A program made the position numbers and the translations under genes. Below, in pieces: positions 1 through 6,771 of a DNA stretch of 16,251 nt. The number at the start of each line of letters is the position of its first letter. Within the stretch, counting starts at the first letter, position 1. Origin of the DNA: Actinomycetes bacterium (lineage in GTDB: Bacteria; Actinomycetota; CALGFH01); assembly GCA_030152105.1 (NCBI GenBank), contig JASLIH010000304.1, forward strand, positions 1 through 16,251, read 5' to 3'. The notes under the pieces are model-generated. The model had not been told where the DNA came from. It saw only the letters and a program-made list of their open reading frames with translations, and made no database searches.

Positions 1-1
1 G

Positions 2-142
2 CGCGAGGGCATCACCACGGTCGGCGAGCTGGTCACCAAGTCCGAGGCCGACCTGCTCGACATCCGCAACTTCGGCGCCAAGTCGATCGACGAGGTCCGC
101 GAGAAGCTCCAGGAGCTCGGCCTTTCGCTGAGGGAGGAATAA
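2..142 (+). CDS. rpoA: RNA polymerase alpha subunit, C-terminal end (partial)
   Basis: This is the last 46 codons of the alpha subunit; the 5' part lies outside the window. The translation contains [20 protein letters not shown] followed by [12 protein letters not shown], the helix-hairpin-helix part of the alpha C-terminal domain that contacts UP-element DNA and activators. The protein ends LSLREE and stops at TAA 140-142. The identification is firm because this motif is highly conserved and rplQ follows directly, as in nearly all bacteria. The purine-rich end of the gene (131-139) doubles as the Shine-Dalgarno sequence of rplQ, so the two are likely translationally coupled. Confidence 0.95.
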   Translation, partial: REGITTVGELVTKSEADLLDIRNFGAKSIDEVREKLQELGLSLREE

Positions 143-146
143 CCGT

Positions 147-983
147 ATGCCGACCCCGACCAAGGGGCCTCGCCTGGGCGGGGGACCGGCCCACGAGAAG
201 CTGATCATCTCCAACCTGGCCCGGGCCCTGTTCTCCGAGGGCCGCATCCGCACCACCGAGGCCAAGGCCAAGCGCCTACGGCCCCAGGCCGAGCGGCTGA
301 TCACCTTCGCCAAGCGCGGCGACGTGGCCAGCCGCCGCCAGGTCCTGACCGTGGTCCGCGACAAGGCGGTCGTGCACACCCTGTTCGCCGAGATCGCCCC
401 ACGGTTCGCCGACCGCCAGGGCGGCTACACCCGCATCCTCAAGCTCGGCCCCCGCCCGGGCGACGGCGCCCCCATGGTCCTGATCGAGCTGGTCGAGCAG
501 GGCGAGGGCGAGCGGTCGGCCGCCGACACCGAAGACGGCGGCCGTCGCCGCCGCCGCTTCGGCCGCCGCGGCGCCCGCTCCGAGGCCGCCCCCGAGGGCG
601 CCAACCGGGCCGAGCGCCGCGCCGCCCTCCGCCGCCGCGGCACCTCCCCGGTCGAGGCCGAAGCGGCCCTGGCCGGCGAGGACCTTGACGACGACGCCGA
701 GGACCTCGACGAGGACCGCCCGGCCGTTCCCACCGACGCCGAGATCGAAGCCGGCGCCACCGCCGCCGGCGACGACGAGGCCGAGGACGAGGCCGACGAC
801 GACGAGGTCGCGGAGGACGGACCCGTCGAAGCGGAGACCGAGGAGTCCCCGACCGGCGAGGCCGACACCGCCATCGAGCCCGGAGTCACCGAGTCCGGGG
901 TCGACGAGTCCGAGCCAGCCTCCGCCCAGGCCGACGACGACACCGCCGAGACCACCGACGACGAGGACCAGGACCGCAAGTAG
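147..983 (+). CDS. rplQ: 50S ribosomal protein L17 with long charged C-terminal tail
   Basis: Ribosomal protein L17 is a component of the large subunit near the exit tunnel. Residues 1-118 are a complete L17 fold: [20 protein letters not shown], then [20 protein letters not shown], ending in the [11 protein letters not shown] strand. L17 is normally about 120 residues, but this protein has 278. The extra 160 residues form a basic, Arg-rich stretch (about 133-164) and then a long Asp/Glu-rich, low-complexity region to the end, expected to be disordered. Acidic tails on L17 are known in Actinomycetota; this one is long. The ATG at 147 has a strong Shine-Dalgarno (AGGGAGGAA, 131-139) inside the end of rpoA. 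The stop is five bases before the truA ATG candidate. Confidence 0.96.
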   Translation: MPTPTKGPRLGGGPAHEKLIISNLARALFSEGRIRTTEAKAKRLRPQAERLITFAKRGDVASRRQVLTVVRDKAVVHTLFAEIAPRFADRQGGYTRILKLGPRPGDGAPMVLIELVEQGEGERSAADTEDGGRRRRRFGRRGARSEAAPEGANRAERRAALRRRGTSPVEAEAALAGEDLDDDAEDLDEDRPAVPTDAEIEAGATAAGDDEAEDEADDDEVAEDGPVEAETEESPTGEADTAIEPGVTESGVDESEPASAQADDDTAETTDDEDQDRK

Positions 984-988
984 GTCCC

Positions 989-1996
989 ATGGGCGCCGAC
1001 CACCAACCCAAGCGGTCGGCGCCCCACCACCCGGTCCTCTCCGGAATCGCGCCCGACCCTCCCGGCCCTGGCGGACGCAGCGTCGAGCCCCCCGACCCAT
1101 CTGCTGTCGAGAGCCCCGGTCGGGAGGGTAGCCGACGTGGCCGGGGGGGCGACGGCGAGTTTCCACAGCCCCCTGGCCCGCAACCCCCTGCTCCACAACC
1201 CCCTGCTCCGCGAACCCCTGGCCCGCAGGCTTCCGGTCCTGATGGGGGGGTGCGGCGGCTGCGGTTGGTTGTCGCCTATGACGGGGGGCTGTTTTCGGGG
1301 TTTGCCCGGCAGCGGGACCGGCGGACGGTGCAGGGTGAGCTGGAGGCTGCGCTGGAGCGGGTGGCGAAGCGGTCGGTGGTGACGGTGGGGGCGGGGCGGA
1401 CTGATACTGGAGTGCATGCCTGGGGGCAGGTGGTGCATGCCGATGTGCCGGCGCGGCTTGATCCCGAACGGGTGCGGCGGGCACTGAACGGGCGGCTTGG
1501 GCCGGAGATCGTGGTTCGTGAGGTGGCGTGGGCGCCGCCGGGGTTTGACGCTCGGCACTCGGCGCGGCGGCGGACCTATGTGTACCGGGTTGACGACTCG
1601 AGTGCGCCTGACCCCCTGCTTCGTGGGTTCGTGCTCGCCTGGCCGCGGGCACTCGACCTGGCCCGTATGCGGGAGGCGGCCGGGCCGCTCATCGGGGAGC
1701 ACGACTTCGCCGCGTTCTGCCGGAGTCGGGCGGGGGCGACGACCACGCGGCGGCTTCGCTCGCTCGGGATTCGCCGGGTCCGCAGGCTGGTCGAGGTTCG
1801 GCTGGTCGCCGACGCCTTCTGCTGGCAGATGGTTCGGGGCATTGTCGGCCATCTGCTCCTCGTCGGCGACGGCCGGCGCGACCCGGCGAGCACGGTCGCC
1901 GTGCTGGCCGCGGCCGACCGCTCCCGGGCCGGTAACATCGCCCCCGCGCACGGCCTCGTTCTCGAGTCGGTCGCCTACCCCTCCCTCCGGCAGTAG
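989..1996 (+). CDS. truA: tRNA pseudouridine(38-40) synthase TruA
   Basis: TruA isomerises uridines 38-40 in the tRNA anticodon arm. The catalytic core begins at about residue 88 (VRRLRLVVAYDGGLFSGF) and has the active-site motif GRTDTGVHA with catalytic Asp139. It also has the late FCWQMVRGIVGHLL and APAHGLVLESVAY motifs. The start is uncertain. ATG 989 lies five bases after rplQ and gives 335 residues with an 87-residue Pro/Gly-rich leader. GTG 1250 gives 248 residues, the usual TruA length, but lacks a convincing Shine-Dalgarno. I list the long frame because it is uninterrupted, tightly coupled, and its internal 15-bp repeats keep frame; the leader may nevertheless be untranslated. The 3' end overlaps the opposing methyltransferase gene by 22 bases. 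Confidence 0.93.
   Translation: MGADHQPKRSAPHHPVLSGIAPDPPGPGGRSVEPPDPSAVESPGREGSRRGRGGDGEFPQPPGPQPPAPQPPAPRTPGPQASGPDGGVRRLRLVVAYDGGLFSGFARQRDRRTVQGELEAALERVAKRSVVTVGAGRTDTGVHAWGQVVHADVPARLDPERVRRALNGRLGPEIVVREVAWAPPGFDARHSARRRTYVYRVDDSSAPDPLLRGFVLAWPRALDLARMREAAGPLIGEHDFAAFCRSRAGATTTRRLRSLGIRRVRRLVEVRLVADAFCWQMVRGIVGHLLLVGDGRRDPASTVAVLAAADRSRAGNIAPAHGLVLESVAYPSLRQ
1169..1228 (+). repeat. Four imperfect 15-bp tandem repeats in the truA leader
   Basis: Four successive 15-base units (1169-1183, 1184-1198, 1199-1213, 1214-1228) share the form MCCCCTGSYCCRCRR; the first reads CCCCCTGGCCCGCAA. They differ at a few positions each. In the truA frame they encode a Pro-Gln/Pro-Ala-rich segment upstream of the catalytic core. 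The period is a multiple of three, so copy-number change would not shift the frame. This looks like a minisatellite in either a disordered leader or an untranslated spacer. Confidence 0.8.
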
Positions 1997-2487
1997 CAGC
2001 GGAGGTTCCGGACGTCGTAGCAGGAGATGTCGATGTCGGTGAACCCGCTGGCGGCCAGGAGCTGGCTCAGCCAGGCGTCGTCGAACATGGCGTGATGGGC
2101 GTTCCAGATCCAGCGGGGGACGCCGCGTTCGTCGGTGCCCTTGTGGGCGGGGCGGTCCATGTGCCCGCCCAGCAGCCAGTAGTTCGCCTCGAGGGTCGAG
2201 TAGCTGCCCTCGACCCACTGGGTCACGATGTAGCGGGCGTCCGGGACCCCGATGTCGACACTGGCTCCCGGCACCAGCACCCTGGCCCACTCGCGCAGGG
2301 TCGGCTCGACCAGCTGGAAGCTCTGGTGCTCGAGCACGTGGTTGGCCCGCAGGGCGGTGACGCTCTGGTCGGCGAACGGCAGCCGGTCCAGGTGGCACAC
2401 GACCTGGATCCCGGGGAGGGGGAGCACGTCGGTGTGCACCTCGTAGTCCGGGCTCGGCCGCTCCCCGGTCCCGATCTCGACCCGCAC
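1975..2487 (-). CDS. SAM-dependent methyltransferase, class I small type
   Basis: This is likely a class I methyltransferase; its substrate is unknown. Near the N-terminus it has a glycine-rich SAM-binding motif, EIGTGERP (residues 4-11). Next come the LDRLPFADQS segment (about 33-42) and ANHVLEH (48-54), the usual pattern of Methyltransf_11-like proteins acting on small molecules or glycans. The C-terminus ends CYDVRNLRCYCRREG, with two close cysteines. I chose GTG 2487 because AGGAGGGG (plus-strand 2491-2498) sits just upstream. An earlier GTG at 2544 would add 19 residues but has no visible ribosome-binding site. The gene is convergent with truA, overlapping it by 22 bases, and divergent from the lipid-kinase gene. 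At about 170 residues it is short for the family, but the core motifs are present. Confidence 0.82.
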   Translation of the reverse strand: MRVEIGTGERPSPDYEVHTDVLPLPGIQVVCHLDRLPFADQSVTALRANHVLEHQSFQLVEPTLREWARVLVPGASVDIGVPDARYIVTQWVEGSYSTLEANYWLLGGHMDRPAHKGTDERGVPRWIWNAHHAMFDDAWLSQLLAASGFTDIDISCYDVRNLRCYCRREG

Positions 2488-2567
2488 CGGCCCCTCCTCG
2501 CCTGCTCGCCTCCCTTGCCCGGTTGTTGCCACCGTGGCGGCCACCGGTAAACCTCGACCGGCCGATG

Positions 2568-2573
2568 TAGGGT
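2568..2573 (+). promoter_or_regulatory. Candidate -10 element for a leaderless dagK-like transcript
   Basis: TAGGGT lies nine bases before ATG 2583, and no Shine-Dalgarno is visible ahead of that ATG. This spacing would put the transcription start at or next to the start codon, as in the leaderless mRNAs common in Actinomycetota. No good -35 is evident. The call is inferred from spacing alone. Confidence 0.35.
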
Positions 2574-2582
2574 GCTAACGAG

Positions 2583-3434
2583 ATGCCCACCGCCTGTGTC
2601 GCCCACGTCGGGTCGTCGGCCTGGGAGCGCCTCCCGGAGGCCCTCGGGCTGCTGCGTGGCCGGCTCGGGCGGGTGCCGGTGTACCCGGCCGCCGACCCCG
2701 GCGACGCCGAGACCCTGGCCGCCGAGCTCGCCCCCGAGGTCGACGTGCTGGTGGTGTTCGGCGGTGACGGCACCGTCCACGAGGTCGCCAACGGCCTTCC
2801 GCTCGGGGGCGACGGGCCGCTGGTCGCCCTGCTGCCCGCCGGCACCGGCAACGACCTGGCCCGGGCTATCGGCCTGCCGCCCGACCCGGTGGCCGCAGCC
2901 ACCGAGCTGGACGGGGCTCGCCCTCGTGCCCTCGACCTGCTCGACTGCGGCCCCCGGCGGGCCGCCAACGGCATCAACGCCGGGTTCGCGGCCGCCGCCA
3001 CCGACGTGCTGTCACGCCGGGTCAAGAAGGCCCTCGGGCCGGCCGCCTACGTGGCCGGCGGGATCCGCGCCGGCATCAACCCGCCGACCTGGCCGGCCCG
3101 GGTCGAGGTCGACGGCCGCGTCGTCGAGGGCGAGGCCCTGTCGGTGGTCGTGGGCAACGGCGGGTCCTTCGGCGGCGGGCGCTGGCTGCTCCCCGACGCC
3201 GACGTCGGGGATGGCCTGCTCGACGTGCTGGTCGTCCCGGCCTCGGTCTCCAAGGCCCGGCTGGCCCGCCATCTGGCCATGGACCGGCGCCTCCCCGGCG
3301 ACCTGCCCCGTCTGCGCGGCCCCTCGGCCACCGTCGTGACCGACATGCCCTGCCGCCTGGACGGCGAGCCGGCCCCGACCCCCGGGTCGGTCACCGTCCT
3401 GCCGGCCGCCTGGCGGGTCCTCGCCCCCGTCTGA
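2583..3434 (+). CDS. Diacylglycerol kinase-family lipid kinase
   Basis: This is an ATP-dependent lipid kinase of the DagK/YegS/sphingosine-kinase fold, which phosphorylates diacylglycerol or a related lipid alcohol at the membrane. The nucleotide-binding signature is clear: VDVLVVFGGDGTVHEVANGL, with GGDGT at residues 60-64, then LLPAGTGNDLARAIGLP (about 83-99). The C-terminal half has the expected second domain, including NGGSFGGGRWLLPDADVGDG and LLDVLVV. The length of 283 residues is normal. The N-terminus, MPTACVAHVGSSAWERLPEA, is a degenerate first strand of the fold. The gene appears to be a single unit between a divergent methyltransferase and the ribosomal promoter. The exact lipid substrate cannot be told from sequence. 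Confidence 0.9.
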   Translation: MPTACVAHVGSSAWERLPEALGLLRGRLGRVPVYPAADPGDAETLAAELAPEVDVLVVFGGDGTVHEVANGLPLGGDGPLVALLPAGTGNDLARAIGLPPDPVAAATELDGARPRALDLLDCGPRRAANGINAGFAAAATDVLSRRVKKALGPAAYVAGGIRAGINPPTWPARVEVDGRVVEGEALSVVVGNGGSFGGGRWLLPDADVGDGLLDVLVVPASVSKARLARHLAMDRRLPGDLPRLRGPSATVVTDMPCRLDGEPAPTPGSVTVLPAAWRVLAPV

Positions 3435-3458
3435 GGCCGGCCAGCCCGGGAGCCGGCC
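3435..3458 (+). terminator. Inverted repeat right after the lipid-kinase stop, possible terminator
   Basis: Perfect 7-bp arms GGCCGGC (3435-3441) and GCCGGCC (3452-3458) enclose a 10-base loop and begin at the base after the TGA. There is no U-rich tract, so this would be a GC-rich, tail-less terminator or 3'-end stabiliser of the kind often proposed in high-GC actinobacteria. Its placement between two transcription units supports the call. Confidence 0.45.
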
Positions 3459-3502
3459 CAGCTTGGCGAAGCCCGGCGGTTCTCGCTCCTCCCGGGTCGT
3501 AG

Positions 3503-3532
3503 TTGACCAAAGGGCCTGGTCACCGCTAGCCT
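3503..3532 (+). promoter_or_regulatory. Sigma-70-type promoter for rplM-rpsI
   Basis: A -35 box TTGACC (3503-3508) and a -10 box TAGCCT (3527-3532) are separated by 18 bases. This would give a start near 3539 and a leader of about 75 bases before rplM. The surrounding 180-base gap is less GC-rich than the flanking genes. The position ahead of a ribosomal protein operon makes this the best promoter candidate in the window. Confidence 0.6.
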
Positions 3533-3613
3533 TGTCAGTCGGTTCACTCGACGCTGCGGCAGGCAGGATGTGCCCGGCGCCACACTTTTCCGAATCGTAA
3601 CGGAGTTGCCTGC

Positions 3614-4081
3614 ATGCCTTTGCCAGCAAGCCGAACGTTCTCGCCGCGAGCGCGGGACCTGACCCGCGACTGGTACGTCGTCGACGCCGACGGCCAGGTC
3701 CTCGGCCGGCTGGCCGCCCAGGTGGCCCGCGTCCTGCGCGGCAAGCACAAGCCGATCTACGCGCCCCATGTCGACACCGGCGACCACGTGATCATCATCA
3801 ACGCGGCCAAGGTCCGGCTGACCGGGCGCAAGCGCGAGCAGAAGGTCGCCTACCGCCACTCCGGCTACCCGGGCGGTCTCAAGGAAACCCCGTACACCGT
3901 GCTGCTCGCCGAGCGGCCCTCCCGCGCGGTCGAGAAGGCCGTCCGCGGGATGCTGCCGCGCAACCGGCTCGGGCGGCAGATGCTCTCCAAGCTCAAGGTC
4001 TATGACGGCCCGACGCACCCGCACGCCGCGCAGATGCCGGTGCCGCTGGACGTGACGGCGACCGTCAAGCAGGAAGGATAG
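3614..4081 (+). CDS. rplM: 50S ribosomal protein L13
   Basis: Large-subunit protein L13, an early assembly protein. The translation shows the family pattern throughout: [20 protein letters not shown] near the N-terminus, [28 protein letters not shown], then [15 protein letters not shown] and [14 protein letters not shown]. At 155 residues it is slightly longer than usual (about 142-147), owing to a short N-terminal extension before [12 protein letters not shown] 3614 has GGAG at 3602-3605 at good spacing. rpsI follows after 12 bases, the conserved rplM-rpsI pair, probably transcribed from the promoter at 3503-3532. Confidence 0.97.
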   Translation: MPLPASRTFSPRARDLTRDWYVVDADGQVLGRLAAQVARVLRGKHKPIYAPHVDTGDHVIIINAAKVRLTGRKREQKVAYRHSGYPGGLKETPYTVLLAERPSRAVEKAVRGMLPRNRLGRQMLSKLKVYDGPTHPHAAQMPVPLDVTATVKQEG

Positions 4082-4093
4082 GAGGACACCTCG

Positions 4094-4492
4094 TTGGCTG
4101 CTCCAGCACAGCTGGCCCGGGGCACCGGCCGCCGCAAGGAGGCCGTCTGCCGGGTACGGCTGATCGAGGGGACGGGCACGTTCAAGCTCAACGGCCGTCC
4201 GCTCGAGGACTACTTCCCCAACCCGGCCCACCGCCGGCTCGTCACCGAGCCCCTGCGGGTCACCGACACCCTCGAGCGCTACGACGTGCTCGCCAACCTC
4301 GACGGTGGCGGGGTCTCCGGCCAGGCGGGCGCCCTGCGCCACGCCATCTCCCGGGCCCTGGTCGACCTGGACGTCGAGCTGCGGCCCGAGCTGAAGAAGC
4401 GTGGCTTCCTGACCCGGGACGCCCGTGAGGTGGAGCGCAAGAAGTACGGGCTGAAGAAGGCCCGCAAGGCTCCCCAGTACTCCAAGCGCTGA
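4094..4492 (+). CDS. rpsI: 30S ribosomal protein S9
   Basis: Small-subunit protein S9, whose C-terminal tail reaches the P-site tRNA. Residues include [32 protein letters not shown], then [20 protein letters not shown]. The end is the invariant [12 protein letters not shown], with the terminal Ser-Lys-Arg. The length of 132 residues is normal. The start is TTG 4094, supported by GGAGG at 4081-4085, which overlaps the final bases of rplM; no ATG or GTG would keep the whole N-terminus. It is co-transcribed with rplM and followed 20 bases later by glmM. Confidence 0.97.
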   Translation: MAAPAQLARGTGRRKEAVCRVRLIEGTGTFKLNGRPLEDYFPNPAHRRLVTEPLRVTDTLERYDVLANLDGGGVSGQAGALRHAISRALVDLDVELRPELKKRGFLTRDAREVERKKYGLKKARKAPQYSKR

Positions 4493-4512
4493 CTGCCCAC
4501 CGGAGCCTGCCG

Positions 4513-5865
4513 GTGGCAACGTTGTTCGGGACCGACGGGGTTCGTGGTCTGGCCAACGCCGACCTCACCCCCGAGCTTGCCCTTGCCCTCGGCCGGGCCG
4601 CGGTCGGGGTGCTCCGCGCCCAGGCCTCTTCGGGGGCGTCGCGTCCGGCCGTGGTCGTCGGCCGCGACCCGCGGGCCTCGGGCATCCTGCTGGAGAGCGC
4701 CCTGGTCGCCGGCATCCTCAGCGCCGGCGGGGACGTGCTCGCCGCCGGGGTGGTGCCGACCCCGGCGGTCGCCTTCCTGACCCGCCACTACGGCGCCGCC
4801 GCCGGGGCGGTGATCTCCGCCTCCCACAACGCCATGCCCGACAACGGCATCAAGTTCTTCGGGCCCGAGGGCTTCAAGTTCCCCGACGCCCTGGAGGAGC
4901 GCATCGAGGCCGCCGTGGCCATCCCCGACCACGGGGCGCCCCGGCCGGTCGGGGCCGAGGTGGGCGGGCTGCGCCCGACCGCCGACGACGCCGTCGAGGC
5001 CTACCTGGCCCACCTGCTGGAGGGCATCCCCGACCTGGACGGCCTCGAGGTGGTGGTCGACTGCGCCAACGGCGCCGCCGCCCAGATCGCCCCCGAGGCC
5101 TACCGCCGGGCCGGGGCCAAGGTCATCGCCGTGGCCGCCGAGCCCGACGGCCACAACATCAACGCCGGGGTCGGCTCGACCCACCCCGAGCACGTCCAGG
5201 CCGCCCTGGCCCGCAGCGGGGCGGCGGTCGGCCTGGCCCACGACGGCGACGCTGACCGCCTGCTGGCCGTCGACGAGCACGGGGCCCTGGTCGACGGCGA
5301 CGTGATCCTGGCCATCACCGCCCTCGACGCCCGGGACCGCGGCGGCCTGCCCACCAACACCGTGGTCACCACGGTGATGACCAACCTCGGCTTCCGCCAG
5401 GCGATGGCCCACCACGGGATCGCGGTCCAGCAGACCGCGGTGGGCGACCGCTACGTGCTCGAGGCGATGCTGGCCGGCGGCCACCACCTGGGCGGGGAGC
5501 AGTCGGGCCACCTGATCTTCCTCGACCGGGCCACCACCGGCGACGGCCTGCTGACCGGCCTGCGGCTGCTCGGCGTGGTCGCCCGGGCCGGCCGCCCCCT
5601 CTCGGAGCTGGCGAAGGTGATGCGCCGCCTGCCCCAGGTCCTGGTGAACGTCCGGGTGGCCGACCGCAACGCCCTGGACGGGGCGGCGGCGGTGTGGCAC
5701 GCCGTCGCGGACGAGGAGGGCCGGCTGGGGGACACCGGCCGGGTGCTGGTCCGCCCCTCGGGGACCGAGGCTCTGGTCAGGGTCATGGTCGAGGCCGAGA
5801 CCGAGGAGGCGGCCCGGACCACCGCCGACCGCCTGGCCGCCGTGGTCGCCGCCGAGCTGGGCTGA
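4513..5865 (+). CDS. glmM: Phosphoglucosamine mutase GlmM
   Basis: GlmM converts glucosamine-6-phosphate to glucosamine-1-phosphate for UDP-GlcNAc and peptidoglycan synthesis. All four phosphohexomutase motifs are present. The phosphoserine loop is ISASHNAMPDNGIKFF (phospho-Ser104). The metal site is DGDADR (244-249), the sugar-binding loop GGEQSGH (327-333), and the phosphate-binding loop RPSGTE (414-419). The N-terminus LFGTDGVRG and the length of 450 residues are typical. GTG 4513 has GGAG at 4502-4505. Linkage to rpsI upstream and glmS downstream is the usual actinobacterial order. The usual proline after SASHN is replaced by alanine here, a conservative deviation. Confidence 0.97.
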   Translation: MATLFGTDGVRGLANADLTPELALALGRAAVGVLRAQASSGASRPAVVVGRDPRASGILLESALVAGILSAGGDVLAAGVVPTPAVAFLTRHYGAAAGAVISASHNAMPDNGIKFFGPEGFKFPDALEERIEAAVAIPDHGAPRPVGAEVGGLRPTADDAVEAYLAHLLEGIPDLDGLEVVVDCANGAAAQIAPEAYRRAGAKVIAVAAEPDGHNINAGVGSTHPEHVQAALARSGAAVGLAHDGDADRLLAVDEHGALVDGDVILAITALDARDRGGLPTNTVVTTVMTNLGFRQAMAHHGIAVQQTAVGDRYVLEAMLAGGHHLGGEQSGHLIFLDRATTGDGLLTGLRLLGVVARAGRPLSELAKVMRRLPQVLVNVRVADRNALDGAAAVWHAVADEEGRLGDTGRVLVRPSGTEALVRVMVEAETEEAARTTADRLAAVVAAELG

Positions 5866-5918
5866 GCCCCTCGCGGTCGCCGCTCCACCCGCTCCTCAAC
5901 TCCGGGCCCGGCCCGCCG

Positions 5919-6689
5919 ATGGGGTTCTCTGCTCCCCGCATTGGGCAGGCGCTGGCGGCGGCCGTGGCCGGCGACACCGTCCTGGTCGGCCCGGGCGACC
6001 ACGCCGAGGAGGTGCGCACGGTCCGTCCCGGGCGCCCGGGCGCGCCCATCCGGATCGTCGGGCGGCCGGGCGCCCACCTGGTCGGGCCCCGTGGCCGCGG
6101 CCAGGGCCGGCTGGTCCAGGTCCTGCACGACCACGTGACGCTGCAGTCGCTGGAGCTCTCGGACGCCAACATCCTCGTCTGGGTGGAGGGCGCCAAGGGT
6201 CCGCCTGCCGGCAACGACATCGGCCTCCACGTCCGCGGCCGCGCCCGCTCGGTCGTCGCCGAGGCCAACCGCCTCACCGCCAACCGCCTCGACGGCCTCC
6301 GCGTCTCCAGCGGCGCCACCCAGGTCACCGCCACCAGGAACCTGATCGACTTCAACCAGCGGGCCGGGGTCTTCATCGCCAGGGGCTCGGCCGAGATCGG
6401 CCCGGCCAACCGCCTGCTCGACAACGAGATGGGCGTCTGGCTCTCCAGCGACGCCCGCGGCACCGCCGTGATGGACAACAGCATCGAGGCCAACGTCCTG
6501 GACGGCGTCCACCTCGCCGGATCGCGGGTCGGCCTGGTCCGGGGCAACACCATCCGCGCCAACCGCAAGGCCGCCTTCTCGGTCGCGTTCAAGGGGAGCG
6601 CCCGGCCGTTCCTGACCGAGAACCGGGTCGCCGGCAACCCGGCCAGGGAGCGGGTGCGGGTCGACGGCCACCCCAAGCCGACCGGGTGA
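5919..6689 (+). CDS. Right-handed parallel beta-helix repeat protein
   Basis: The protein has about 256 residues. The N-terminal segment RIGQALAAAVAGDTVLVGPG matches the opening of pectate-lyase/NosD-type beta-helix proteins. After it come repeated rungs of about 22-24 residues rich in Asn: ANRLTANRLDGLRV, TRNLIDFNQRAGVFI, ANRLLDNEMGVWL, DNSIEANVLDGVHL, RGNTIRANRKAAFSV and TENRVAGN. Such stacks often bind or cleave polysaccharide, but I see no recognisable catalytic residues and assign no function. I chose ATG 5919 because the frame upstream is Arg/Gly-rich and lies within glmM. No signal peptide or membrane helix is visible, so it may be cytosolic. The gene sits between glmM and glmS, which suggests but does not show a link to amino-sugar or wall metabolism. 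Confidence 0.78.
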   Translation: MGFSAPRIGQALAAAVAGDTVLVGPGDHAEEVRTVRPGRPGAPIRIVGRPGAHLVGPRGRGQGRLVQVLHDHVTLQSLELSDANILVWVEGAKGPPAGNDIGLHVRGRARSVVAEANRLTANRLDGLRVSSGATQVTATRNLIDFNQRAGVFIARGSAEIGPANRLLDNEMGVWLSSDARGTAVMDNSIEANVLDGVHLAGSRVGLVRGNTIRANRKAAFSVAFKGSARPFLTENRVAGNPARERVRVDGHPKPTG

Positions 6690-6708
6690 GCGGGCGGGCG
6701 GTTCCCTG

Positions 6709-6714
6709 TACCCT
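6709..6714 (+). promoter_or_regulatory. Candidate -10 element upstream of glmS
   Basis: TACCCT lies in the only gap ahead of glmS. A start near 6721 would give a leader of about 50 bases. No convincing -35 is seen. The 82-base gap after the beta-helix gene, in a region where most genes touch or overlap, is the main reason to suspect a promoter here. Confidence 0.35.
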
Positions 6715-6721
6715 CTCGACT

Positions 6722-6736
6722 GACACCATCGGTGTC
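6722..6736 (+). promoter_or_regulatory. Small inverted repeat in the glmS leader
   Basis: GACACC (6722-6727) and GGTGTC (6731-6736) are perfect 6-bp arms around a 3-base loop. If transcription starts near 6721, the stem would sit at the very 5' end of the glmS mRNA and could protect it from decay. On DNA it could equally be a repressor half-site pair. Confidence 0.35.
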
Positions 6737-6771
6737 GGGAACCAGACTGCGCGGCCGAGAGGAGCCTTCGC

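Noticed and set aside
276..1652. Long minus-strand reading frame opposite rplQ and truA
   Set aside because: The product is Gly/Val/Ala low-complexity sequence with no family motif and lies opposite two certain genes. It is the usual antisense frame of very GC-rich coding DNA.
4279..5700. Minus-strand frame opposite glmM
   Set aside because: It is low in complexity, rich in Gly, Val, His and Gln, has no motif, and the plus strand is an intact GlmM.
5694..5918. Upstream extension of the beta-helix frame
   Set aside because: It lies mostly inside glmM, reads as Arg/Gly/Pro-rich shadow sequence, and the domain starts cleanly after ATG 5919.
6690..6771. glmS ribozyme
   Set aside because: The leader is too short and lacks the conserved core; this ribozyme is known mainly from Firmicutes.
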